NCBI GenBank assembly: GCA_946479055.1
Contig: CAMLEX010000210.1
Location: 1-7,834, forward strand
DNA length: 7,834 bases
DNA from: an uncultured Bacteroidota bacterium
GTDB lineage: Bacteria > Bacteroidota > Bacteroidia > Chitinophagales > Chitinophagaceae
Direction: 5' to 3'
Shown piece by piece: positions 1-5,393 of the stretch. Positions within the stretch are counted from its first letter, which is position 1, and every line of letters starts with the position of its first letter. The notes below the pieces were generated by a model. It ran no database searches. It was not told the DNA's origin and was given only the letters and a program-made list of their open reading frames with translations. Position numbers and translations under genes: made by a program.

Positions 1-560
1 AAATAGCTGAAGAATTGATGGGGAAACTATTGGTTACGAATAAAGCGGGTATTATTACTTCGGGCCGCATTGTCGAATGTGAGGCTTACGCCGGTGCTCC
101 TGATAAAGCTTCGCATGCATTTGGAGGAAGAAGGACCAACAGGAATGAAGTTATGTATGGAAAAGCTGGCGTGGCTTATGTTTATCTCTGTTATGGAATT
201 CATCACCTGTTCAATGTAGTAACCAACTCCGAAAGTATACCACATGCTATTCTGATACGTTCGTTGGAACCGGTGAAAGGAATAGAGGATATGTTGCTTC
301 GTACGGGGAAAAAACAAATGGATCATACATTGACGAAAGGGCCGGGGAATGTTTCGAAAGCATTGGGCATTCATACCATGGATAGTGGTACAGCATTGAC
401 CGGAAAAACAATCTTTCTGGCTGATGATGGTTTTGCTTATTCAAAGGAAGAAATATTTACTTCGCAGCGTATTGGCGTTGATTATGCTGGAGAGGATGCT
501 TTGTTACCATACAGATTTTTTATAAAGGGAAATTCATTTGTGAGTGGCAAACCGAGGTGA
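1..560 (+). CDS. mpg: DNA-3-methyladenine (alkyladenine) glycosylase, 5'-truncated by window edge
   Basis: Base-excision-repair enzyme of the AAG/MPG family, which cuts alkylated purines such as 3-methyladenine from DNA. The frame is open to the left edge (first whole codon at base 3, reading I-A-E-E-L-M-G-K-L-L). This matches the family's usual opening helix and LLGK motif, so the TTG/ATG at 15-20 is internal, and I infer that roughly 15 N-terminal residues are missing. The EAY motif is encoded at 81-89; its Glu (81-83) aligns with the catalytic Glu125 of human AAG. Downstream lie the ASH, GGRRTNRN and YVYLCYG motifs (the last Tyr equals the base-flipping Tyr162), an Asn equivalent to Asn169, and the C-terminal KGPGNVSKALGI segment. 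The stop is 3 bases from the convergent dctA stop. No frameshift is seen. The family assignment is secure. Confidence 0.95.
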   Translation, partial: IAEELMGKLLVTNKAGIITSGRIVECEAYAGAPDKASHAFGGRRTNRNEVMYGKAGVAYVYLCYGIHHLFNVVTNSESIPHAILIRSLEPVKGIEDMLLRTGKKQMDHTLTKGPGNVSKALGIHTMDSGTALTGKTIFLADDGFAYSKEEIFTSQRIGVDYAGEDALLPYRFFIKGNSFVSGKPR

Positions 561-563
561 TAT

Positions 564-1904
564 TTATTTATTAACTGTAGAAGCCGGAATTGTGGAATCT
601 TTTATATTATCGCTGATAATATCTTCCGTAACAGCCACATTTTCGAAAGCATATCGCATTTTATTCCTGTCAAATTCTTTTTCATTATTAGCTAGCCAGA
701 TAGTAGCCACACCATTTCCGATAAAATTTGTAATAGCCCGTGCTTCTGACATAAAACGATCTACGCCGAGCAACAATGCCAGGCCTTCTATGGGAATTAC
801 TTTGATGGTCGTTAGTGTAGATGCCAATACTACAAACCCACTACCTGTTACACCTGCAGCTCCTTTTGATGTCAACATCAGTATACCAATGACGCTGGCT
901 ATTTGCGCAAAGCTGAGGTCAACATTAAATACCTGCGCTAAAAATATCATACACATAGAAAGATAAATAGTAGTGCCATCCAGGTTGAATGAATAACCGG
1001 TGGGGATTACTAGGCCAACGACAGATTTGGAACAGCCCATTCGCTCCAATTTTTCCATCAATGATGGAAGCGCTGCCTCCGAGGAGGATGTTCCCAGTAC
1101 AACCAGCAATTCTTCCCGTATATATTTGAGAAATTTTAAAAGACTGATTTTGTACATACGAAGCAACAGGTACAATACAAAGAAAATAAAAACGGCCATA
1201 GTAGTATATACTGTGCCCATTAGTTTTGCCAACGGTAACAATGTATCTATACCATATTTGCTGATAGTATAAGCCATACCACCGAAAGCACCGATGGGCG
1301 CCAGCAGCATTACTTTGTGCAGGCCTTTAAAAACATACTTTGATATCTTTTGCAGAAAAGAAATGACGTTATCCCGGTTCTTATAAAAATTTAATAATAC
1401 ACCTGATAAAAGAGCTATCAGCAATACCTGTAACGTAGAATTGTCTTTAAAAAATTTCCATAAACCGAATGATTCACTGGTTTTGGTATAAGCGGAGATA
1501 TCTCCACCTTTAACAACTGTAGTATCTACTCCATTTCCGGGTTGTATAATAAGGGCTACTACTACGCCGATGATGAGTGCAAACGTGGTAACCACTTCAA
1601 AATATAATAATGCCTTTGCACCCACACGACCTACTTTTTTCAGATCACCCATGCTTACAATACCTAAAGTGATGGTTAGAAAGATAATTGGATTGATAAA
1701 TAGCTTAACAATACTGATAAAGCTACCACCGAGAAACTCACTCAATGTTTTGCCAATAGTTAATTCCTGTCCTAAAAATCTTGCTTTGAAAACTTTATCG
1801 ATAACAGGATGCAATGCAAATGCTGGTGCAAAATGCCCGATAAGTATACCAGCAGTTATGGCAATCAACACCCAAAATGTAAGATTGGTAAAAAGCCTTC
1901 GCAT
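564..1904 (-). CDS. dctA: C4-dicarboxylate/proton symporter, DctA type (DAACS family)
   Basis: Inner-membrane secondary transporter of 446 residues; E. coli DctA has 428. All DAACS hallmarks are present: the serine-rich re-entrant loop GTSSSEAALP (residues 271-280), PTGYSFNLDGT (301-311), the second re-entrant loop TSKGAAGVTGSGF (345-357) and DRFMSEARAITNFIGNGVAT (382-401). The NLDGT and DRFMSEARA forms resemble DctA (succinate, fumarate, malate) more than glutamate carriers, but other acidic substrates cannot be excluded. The frame also opens at a TTG two codons upstream. I chose the ATG at 1904 because M-R-R-L-F leads directly into the first hydrophobic segment. No Shine-Dalgarno is visible. 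The gene is probably monocistronic: a terminator lies upstream and the convergent mpg lies 3 bases past its stop. The tail after about residue 425 is polar and poorly conserved. Confidence 0.95.
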   Translation of the reverse strand: MRRLFTNLTFWVLIAITAGILIGHFAPAFALHPVIDKVFKARFLGQELTIGKTLSEFLGGSFISIVKLFINPIIFLTITLGIVSMGDLKKVGRVGAKALLYFEVVTTFALIIGVVVALIIQPGNGVDTTVVKGGDISAYTKTSESFGLWKFFKDNSTLQVLLIALLSGVLLNFYKNRDNVISFLQKISKYVFKGLHKVMLLAPIGAFGGMAYTISKYGIDTLLPLAKLMGTVYTTMAVFIFFVLYLLLRMYKISLLKFLKYIREELLVVLGTSSSEAALPSLMEKLERMGCSKSVVGLVIPTGYSFNLDGTTIYLSMCMIFLAQVFNVDLSFAQIASVIGILMLTSKGAAGVTGSGFVVLASTLTTIKVIPIEGLALLLGVDRFMSEARAITNFIGNGVATIWLANNEKEFDRNKMRYAFENVAVTEDIISDNIKDSTIPASTVNK

Positions 1905-1926
1905 CTTCAAGTCTGATTATTTTTTT

Positions 1927-1957
1927 GTAAAGTAAATGAACCGTGACGGATTGACAA
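1927..1957 (-). promoter_or_regulatory. weak candidate promoter for dctA
   Basis: On the minus strand a TTG (1955-1957) lies 20 bases upstream of TACTTTAC (1927-1934), about 22 bases before the dctA ATG. The spacing suits the Bacteroidota pattern TTG-N19/20-TAnnTTTG, but the downstream box matches only its TA and first two T positions. The location, between the porP terminator and the dctA start, is the main support. Confidence 0.22.
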
Positions 1958-1990
1958 CAAAAAAGCATCCGCCAGATGGCGGACGCTTTT
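1955..1990 (-). terminator. Rho-independent terminator behind the PorP/SprF gene
   Basis: On the minus strand the arm AAAAGCGTCCGCC (1990-1978), loop ATCT (1977-1974) and arm GGCGGATGCTTTT (1973-1961) form a 13-pair stem, followed by T-rich sequence (1966-1955). The only imperfection is an A/C mismatch on the plus strand (1967/1984). It becomes a G-U wobble in minus-strand RNA, which supports minus-strand use. It lies 20 bases past the PorP/SprF stop and just upstream of dctA, so it insulates dctA from read-through. Confidence 0.88.
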
Positions 1991-2010
1991 ATATAAATTT
2001 TTTAAACGCA

Positions 2011-3024
2011 TCAGAACTTCGGACAGTTCAACTTCTTCGCATTCGGATCGGTCGGTTTCTTAATATAGATTAAAGAAATTTCTACACCGCCTCTTGAATT
2101 GGACGCTGCCTTCAATGAAGACGTATTAACGTCGTAGGAAGCACCAAAATGCCATTCACCAAACTCAAGACCCATATACGGGATAATAGCATCATTGAAA
2201 CGATACCAGGTGCCAAGATAAAAATTGGTAGGATTGTCTTCATTGTTATTTACATTCAGACTGAAGGCGCCGCCTAACATGGTGTTATGTGCTTTGGCTT
2301 GCATACTATGATTAGCCGCTACATGCAGAGAATTGTAAGTGCCTACAGGAATTCTTGCGCCCCCCTGGATGGTTGTTCTTGCATTCAATACAAAATCTCC
2401 TTTCTGAAAACTTTCTTTGGGGCGGTTGACATGATACATGGAAGCTCCTAGATAGAAATTATTATACCCGTTGGTAGATCCATTATAAATGAAACCGGTA
2501 TTCAGATCAAAATAACTAAGATTTACCTGCCGGGATGAAAAACTCTCGGTAGTTACTCCGGTAAATCCAAAAGGTGTTAGCTGGTCTTCAAACAAAAGTT
2601 TACTTGTGTTTAACCGCTTGTTCATATAGGTTCCCTGGAAACCGGCGCCTATCTGGTGGTAACCGTTTTCATCCAGGGCCTTGTGATAGGCAACAGATAA
2701 ACCATAATAAACACTGTTCAATGCTCCATCGCCTGCCTTATCACTATAAGCCATCAGGCCTATTCCAAACTGATCAAAATCAGGGATGCGATTTTTCATA
2801 ATACCCATGTCAAATGATGCGGTCATGGTAGTATAGGCATTATTGATAGTGGGCCATTGATTTCTGTAATTGGCGGCAAACCGATATACACCATCAAACT
2901 TGCCGGTCATGGCGGGGTTCATGGTAAGTGGGGAAGCAAAAAATTGAGAAAAATTTGGATCCTGGGCTATGGAAACACTCACCAGGCTAACACAAATAAT
3001 CAGTGTAGAAAGAATTTTTTTCAT
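2011..3024 (-). CDS. porP: PorP/SprF family type IX secretion-associated outer-membrane protein
   Basis: A 337-residue exported protein of the PorP/SprF family. Members are thought to be outer-membrane beta-barrels that serve type IX secretion and, in gliders, surface export of adhesins such as SprB. It has a Lys-Lys start, a hydrophobic stretch (residues 4-19) and a likely signal-peptidase-I site after Ala20 (S-I-A/Q-D-P). The family signature follows at once: DPNFSQFFASP (22-32), then NPAMTG (36-41) and YRNQWP. The rest is rich in alternating aromatic and glycine residues, as expected for a barrel. Cys11 is too early and lacks a lipobox, so a lipoprotein is unlikely. The gene stands alone, with a terminator behind it and no other gld/por/spr gene or large CTD-cargo gene in the window. 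The cargo or partner therefore cannot be named, and this may be one of several paralogues. Confidence 0.9.
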   Translation of the reverse strand: MKKILSTLIICVSLVSVSIAQDPNFSQFFASPLTMNPAMTGKFDGVYRFAANYRNQWPTINNAYTTMTASFDMGIMKNRIPDFDQFGIGLMAYSDKAGDGALNSVYYGLSVAYHKALDENGYHQIGAGFQGTYMNKRLNTSKLLFEDQLTPFGFTGVTTESFSSRQVNLSYFDLNTGFIYNGSTNGYNNFYLGASMYHVNRPKESFQKGDFVLNARTTIQGGARIPVGTYNSLHVAANHSMQAKAHNTMLGGAFSLNVNNNEDNPTNFYLGTWYRFNDAIIPYMGLEFGEWHFGASYDVNTSSLKAASNSRGGVEISLIYIKKPTDPNAKKLNCPKF

Positions 3025-3156
3025 CTCAGCAATTAAGTTTTTTCACTTTTCAGACACCCATGTTATTTCAAGACAGGCAATTGCTCATAAACGTTGTCAT
3101 ATTTCTAAAATTGCCTTGCGCTGACACCAATTACACATTATGTCGGATAGGAAGAG

Positions 3157-3185
3157 CAAAATACAATAAATTCAAGACCTGCAAA
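3157..3185 (-). promoter_or_regulatory. candidate promoter for the PorP/SprF gene
   Basis: On the minus strand TTTG (3185-3182) is followed after 18 bases by TATTTTG (3163-3157). This is close to the Bacteroidota TTTG-N19-TAnnTTTG pattern, with one base missing in the downstream box. It would give a leader of about 125 bases before the ATG at 3024. No other box of comparable quality was seen in the 3025-3271 gap. Tentative. Confidence 0.3.
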
Positions 3186-3210
3186 AGACTATGACTGCTG
3201 CTTTTAAAAA

Positions 3211-3269
3211 AGTTTCGAGTCGTAAGCTATTAGCCGCGAGCTAAAGCCGCTTAAAAGCTCACAGCTTTT
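3211..3269. repeat. degenerate AG-initial heptamer array behind upp
   Basis: Reading the plus strand in steps of seven from 3211 gives AGTTTCG, AGTCGTA, AGCTATT, AGCCGCG and AGCTAAA (to 3245). A 10-base interruption follows, then AGCTCAC and AGCTTTT (3256-3269). The fixed part is AG(C/T) and the other positions vary. The array fills the space directly behind the upp stop and includes the candidate upp terminator hairpin. It may be a decayed short tandem repeat. The periodicity was read by eye and the degeneracy leaves room for chance. Confidence 0.5.
3253..3269 (-). terminator. small hairpin, possible upp terminator
   Basis: A perfect 7-bp inverted repeat, AAAAGCT / 3-base loop / AGCTTTT, sits 2 bases past the upp stop on the minus strand. 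The T run is only the four bases inside the second arm and is followed by AAGCGG. It would therefore be a weak intrinsic terminator at best, and it may simply reflect the AGCT-rich heptamers that make it up. Confidence 0.35.
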
Positions 3270-3271
3270 CT

Positions 3272-3922
3272 CTACATCTGCACTTTTACCCCATATGCCA
3301 GGTCTCCGGCATCACCAAGACCCGGTACAATATAACCCTTAGCGGTCAATTCATCATCAATATCGCCACACCAGATAGTTACGGATGGCTCTTCTCTTTT
3401 TACATATTCAATACCCACTGTACAGGCAATGGCGACAACGATATGAATTTCTTTCGGATGGCCCTCTTCTTTTAAAAAATGAATGGTTTTTACTAAAGAA
3501 GAACCTGTAGCTAGCATAGGATCGGATACAATAACCACCCGGTCTTCCAGCTCAGGACAGGAGATATAATCCAGGCTTATATCAAAACTGCCGTCGGGGT
3601 TATGTTTTCGATAAGCCGAAATAAACGCATTATCAGCTTTATCAAAATAATTCAATAACCCCTGGTGCAGGGGCAAGCCAGCCCGCAAAATAGTAGCCAG
3701 TACCGGATGATATTGCAATATTTTGCAAGCGGCGGTACCCATCGGCGTTTGAACCTCTTTTTCTACAAAAGGCAATACCTTGCTGATCTCATAAGCAGCC
3801 GTTTCTCCAATGCGTTCCAGGTTGCGGCGAAACCGCATCCTGTCGGCTTGAATATCCACATCCCTTAGCTCACCCACCCAGTTGCTGATAAGACTGTGCT
3901 GCTCACTTAGATTAATAACCAT
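3272..3922 (-). CDS. upp: uracil phosphoribosyltransferase
   Basis: Cytosolic pyrimidine-salvage enzyme that makes UMP and pyrophosphate from uracil and PRPP. Its 216 residues are a normal length for the family. The PRPP-binding loop IVSDPMLATGSS is at 131-142, and the C-terminal uracil-recognition segment GYIVPGLGDAGD is at 196-207. The ILRAGLPL segment (78-85) is the conserved early PRPP-side motif. UPRT enzymes more often have GDR-x-FG where this has GDLAYG, a mild variation in the tail. The start is the ATG at 3922; the frame gives no better choice. The gene is divergent from anmK and apparently monocistronic, and its leader contains a three-unit heptamer array 8 bases before the ATG. Family call is certain. 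Confidence 0.97.
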   Translation of the reverse strand: MVINLSEQHSLISNWVGELRDVDIQADRMRFRRNLERIGETAAYEISKVLPFVEKEVQTPMGTAACKILQYHPVLATILRAGLPLHQGLLNYFDKADNAFISAYRKHNPDGSFDISLDYISCPELEDRVVIVSDPMLATGSSLVKTIHFLKEEGHPKEIHIVVAIACTVGIEYVKREEPSVTIWCGDIDDELTAKGYIVPGLGDAGDLAYGVKVQM

Positions 3923-3930
3923 ATTTATAT

Positions 3931-3951
3931 GTTTGAAGTTTGAGGTTTGAA
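3931..3951. repeat. three tandem heptamers GTTTGA(A/G) in the upp leader
   Basis: GTTTGAA, GTTTGAG and GTTTGAA in exact register (21 bases), followed by C. On the minus strand this reads TTCAAAC-CTCAAAC-TTCAAAC, beginning 8 bases upstream of the upp ATG. The CTCAAAC unit is the same one that recurs inside anmK near 4891-4942. Confidence 0.8.
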
Positions 3952-3993
3952 CTTATCGTGTTGGCCGGAAAGTTTTTATAAGAGTAAAATAAC

Positions 3994-4025
3994 TTTTAAA
4001 CTATTAAACCATTAAACTTTTAAAC
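3994..4025. repeat. four tandem octamers NNTTAAAC between upp and anmK
   Basis: TTTTAAAC, TATTAAAC, CATTAAAC and TTTTAAAC stand in exact 8-base register, with TTAAAC constant and only the first two bases varying. The array ends 8 bases before the anmK promoter-like box, so it covers the position where the upstream promoter element would lie. It could be a regulator-binding array or another member of the local short-repeat population. Confidence 0.75.
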
Positions 4026-4032
4026 GCTTTAT

Positions 4033-4040
4033 TACTTTTG
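4033..4040 (+). promoter_or_regulatory. Bacteroidota-type -7 box for anmK
   Basis: TACTTTTG matches TAnnTTTG at every fixed position and lies 25 bases before the anmK ATG, which would leave a leader of about 20 bases. No clear TTG upstream element is present at the usual distance; that position is occupied by the octamer array. Confidence 0.45.
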
Positions 4041-4041
4041 G

Positions 4042-4049
4042 CAAATCTA
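4042..4049 (-). promoter_or_regulatory. candidate -7 box facing upp
   Basis: CAAATCTA on the plus strand is TAGATTTG on the minus strand, a full match to TAnnTTTG. It lies one base from the anmK box and faces the opposite way. If used, upp would carry a leader of about 115 bases containing both repeat arrays. The expected upstream TTG element is not evident within the start of anmK, so this is tentative. Confidence 0.25.
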
Positions 4050-4065
4050 ATCTAAAATAAGGTTC

Positions 4066-5184
4066 ATGATCTACAGGGCTATTGGTTTAATGAGTGGCAG
4101 TTCACTGGATGGACTGGATATTGTTTTTGCAGAAATACATGAAAATGGGGGAAAATGGAGTTATGAAATAATACATGCCGATTGTTATACATATAACGAA
4201 GAATGGATTGACAAGTTAAAAAATGCTATTTCATTAACTGCATTTGACTACCAGTTGCTGCATACCGAATATGGGCATTATCTCGGGCAACAGGTCAATC
4301 GGTTTATAGAAGAAAACCAGTTGCACTATAAAGTAGCTGTTGTTGCTTCACATGGGCATACTACTTTTCATATTCCTGCTAAAAAAATGACAGCTCAGTT
4401 GGGTGATGGTGCGGCTATAGCGGCAATAACACAATTGCCCGTAGTCTCCGACCTGAGGGCATTGGATATCGCTTTTGGCGGGCAGGGTGCACCTATTGTA
4501 CCTATTGGTGAAAAATTATTGCTGGGTGATTATGATTATTTTTTAAACATTGGTGGTATCGCTAATATCTCTGCCAATAAGGATCAATACATTGCCTTTG
4601 ATGTGTGTGCTGCCAACCGGGTATTGAATATGCTGGCTGCTGATGCAGGAAAAGAATATGATGACGAAGGAAGAATGGCGGCAGGAGGGGATATCAATAA
4701 TGCTTTGTTAGAAAAATTAAACGCCCTGGATTACTATCAGCAATCGTATCCAAAATCCCTTGCTAATGATTTCGGAACTGATACAGTGTACCCATTGATA
4801 CGGGATGCGGGATGCGGGATACCCGATGCATTAAGGACATACACTGAGCATATAGCTCTGCAAATAAAATATGCTAGTGCCGCTGTAGAAAACCTCAAAC
4901 CCGACATTGCGAGGAACGAAGCAAAAACCTCAAACCTCAAACTTCTTTGCACCGGTGGCGGCGCTTTTAATACTTTCTTAATTGAATGCTTAAAGGATCA
5001 GTTGAAAGAATTGAATATTGAAGTAATTATACCTGATGAAAAACTGGTAAAATACAAGGAAGCATTGATCATGGCGTTGATAGGCGTGTTGCGCTGGCGT
5101 GAAGAAACAAATGTATTGTCATCTGTTACGGGAGCAAGAAGAGATAGTGTTGGCGGTGCCATGTGGATGGGGCAGGAGGAATAA
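4066..5184 (+). CDS. anmK: anhydro-N-acetylmuramic acid kinase with an in-frame repeat insertion
   Basis: Cytosolic cell-wall-recycling enzyme that opens 1,6-anhydro-MurNAc and phosphorylates it with ATP to MurNAc-6-phosphate. Motifs in order: GLMSGSSLDGLD (residues 7-18, ATP phosphate loop), SHGHT (95-99), DLR (129-131), FGGQGAP (137-143), NIGGIANI (161-168), FDVCAAN (178-184, whose Asp179 is the likely catalytic base), TGGGAFN (296-302) and SVTGARRDSVGGAMW near the end. At 372 residues it seems slightly long. The excess maps to residues 276-292, where NLK occurs twice, 14 residues apart, around a low-complexity repeat-derived peptide. Deleting 14 residues gives AAVENLKLLCTGGGAFN, a normal-looking approach to the glycine loop. 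Residues 246-252 are encoded by three CGGGATR heptamers. Both regions avoid the recognised motifs, so the enzyme is probably active. The start is the ATG at 4066, just before the phosphate loop. No MurQ or muropeptide-permease gene is in the window. Confidence 0.95.
   Translation: MIYRAIGLMSGSSLDGLDIVFAEIHENGGKWSYEIIHADCYTYNEEWIDKLKNAISLTAFDYQLLHTEYGHYLGQQVNRFIEENQLHYKVAVVASHGHTTFHIPAKKMTAQLGDGAAIAAITQLPVVSDLRALDIAFGGQGAPIVPIGEKLLLGDYDYFLNIGGIANISANKDQYIAFDVCAANRVLNMLAADAGKEYDDEGRMAAGGDINNALLEKLNALDYYQQSYPKSLANDFGTDTVYPLIRDAGCGIPDALRTYTEHIALQIKYASAAVENLKPDIARNEAKTSNLKLLCTGGGAFNTFLIECLKDQLKELNIEVIIPDEKLVKYKEALIMALIGVLRWREETNVLSSVTGARRDSVGGAMWMGQEE
4801..4821. repeat. three tandem heptamers CGGGATG/A inside anmK
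   Basis: CGGGATG, CGGGATG and CGGGATA fill exactly seven codons (residues 246-252, R-D-A-G-C-G-I), and CCCGATG follows directly. Three heptamers equal 21 bases, so the frame is kept; gain or loss of one unit would shift it. The stretch lies in the variable linker before the conserved LRTYTEH segment. Confidence 0.75.
4891..4942 (+). repeat. apparent 42-bp in-frame repeat insertion in anmK
   Basis: The 10-mer AACCTCAAAC occurs at 4891-4900, 4926-4935 and 4933-4942, with offsets of 35 and 42 bases (5 and 6 heptamers). The outer copies bound a 42-base unit (14 codons) that includes the partly palindromic core TTGCGAGGAACGAAGCAA (4907-4924). From memory, closely similar CATTGCGAGG-ACGAAGCAA sequences are frequent intergenic repeats in various bacterial genomes; this was not checked. 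The direct repeats could be a target duplication, or the junction products of repeat expansion. No transposase is encoded, so any movement would need help in trans. Confidence 0.65.
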
Positions 5185-5393
5185 AATCCCTATTCCAACT
5201 TTTTCGATCCTCTCTAAACGAGTACCCCGCCTTCAGATGGGTTTGCAGCCAGGCACATTAAAAATAAATGCAAATAACGGAGCTGATATAGTCTTAAAAT
5301 CATCTGAAACGGGTAGAAGATTTGCAAAAAAAGGGGATGGGATCGGGTTTCATATTTAAAAGAAAAATACCAGCTTTAATACAAAAATACTTC
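5185..5393. other. 209-base gap between anmK and the first membrane-protein gene
   Basis: No convincing gene, hairpin terminator or RNA was found. The frame of the downstream gene stays open back to 5322, but those extra 24 residues are basic and low-complexity and have no counterpart in the tandem paralogue, so I treat them as non-coding. AAGATTTG (5317-5324) is one base from the TAnnTTTG consensus, about 70 bases before the ATG, and is a very weak promoter candidate. Confidence 0.4.

Noticed and set aside
604..622. Perfect 8-bp inverted repeat with 3-base loop as a terminator for mpg
   Set aside because: The stem is almost all A/T, lies within dctA codons and is followed by CTTCCG rather than a T run.
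544..966. Plus-strand open frame opposite the dctA 3' end, and similar frames opposite dctA, porP, upp and anmK
   Set aside because: They are shadows of well-supported genes on the other strand and have no family features.
1905..1910. TTG at 1910 as the start of dctA, two codons upstream
   Set aside because: The ATG at 1904 is a better initiator and gives a usual N-terminus; the two extra residues have no support.
2994..3024. PorP/SprF protein as a lipoprotein because of Cys11
   Set aside because: The Cys lies within the hydrophobic core without a lipobox; an A-Q-D cleavage site after residue 20 fits better.
3211..3269. Heptamer region as a CRISPR array or tRNA-like structure
   Set aside because: Units are too short and degenerate for CRISPR, there are no spacers, and no cloverleaf can be drawn.
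5099..5359. Open frame overlapping the end of anmK and the following gap
   Set aside because: It largely overlaps anmK in another frame, and its product has no recognisable motif or family resemblance.
5322..5393. 24-residue N-terminal extension of the first membrane protein from the ATG at 5322
   Set aside because: The segment is low-complexity and basic and is absent from the tandem paralogue, whose start aligns with the ATG at 5394.
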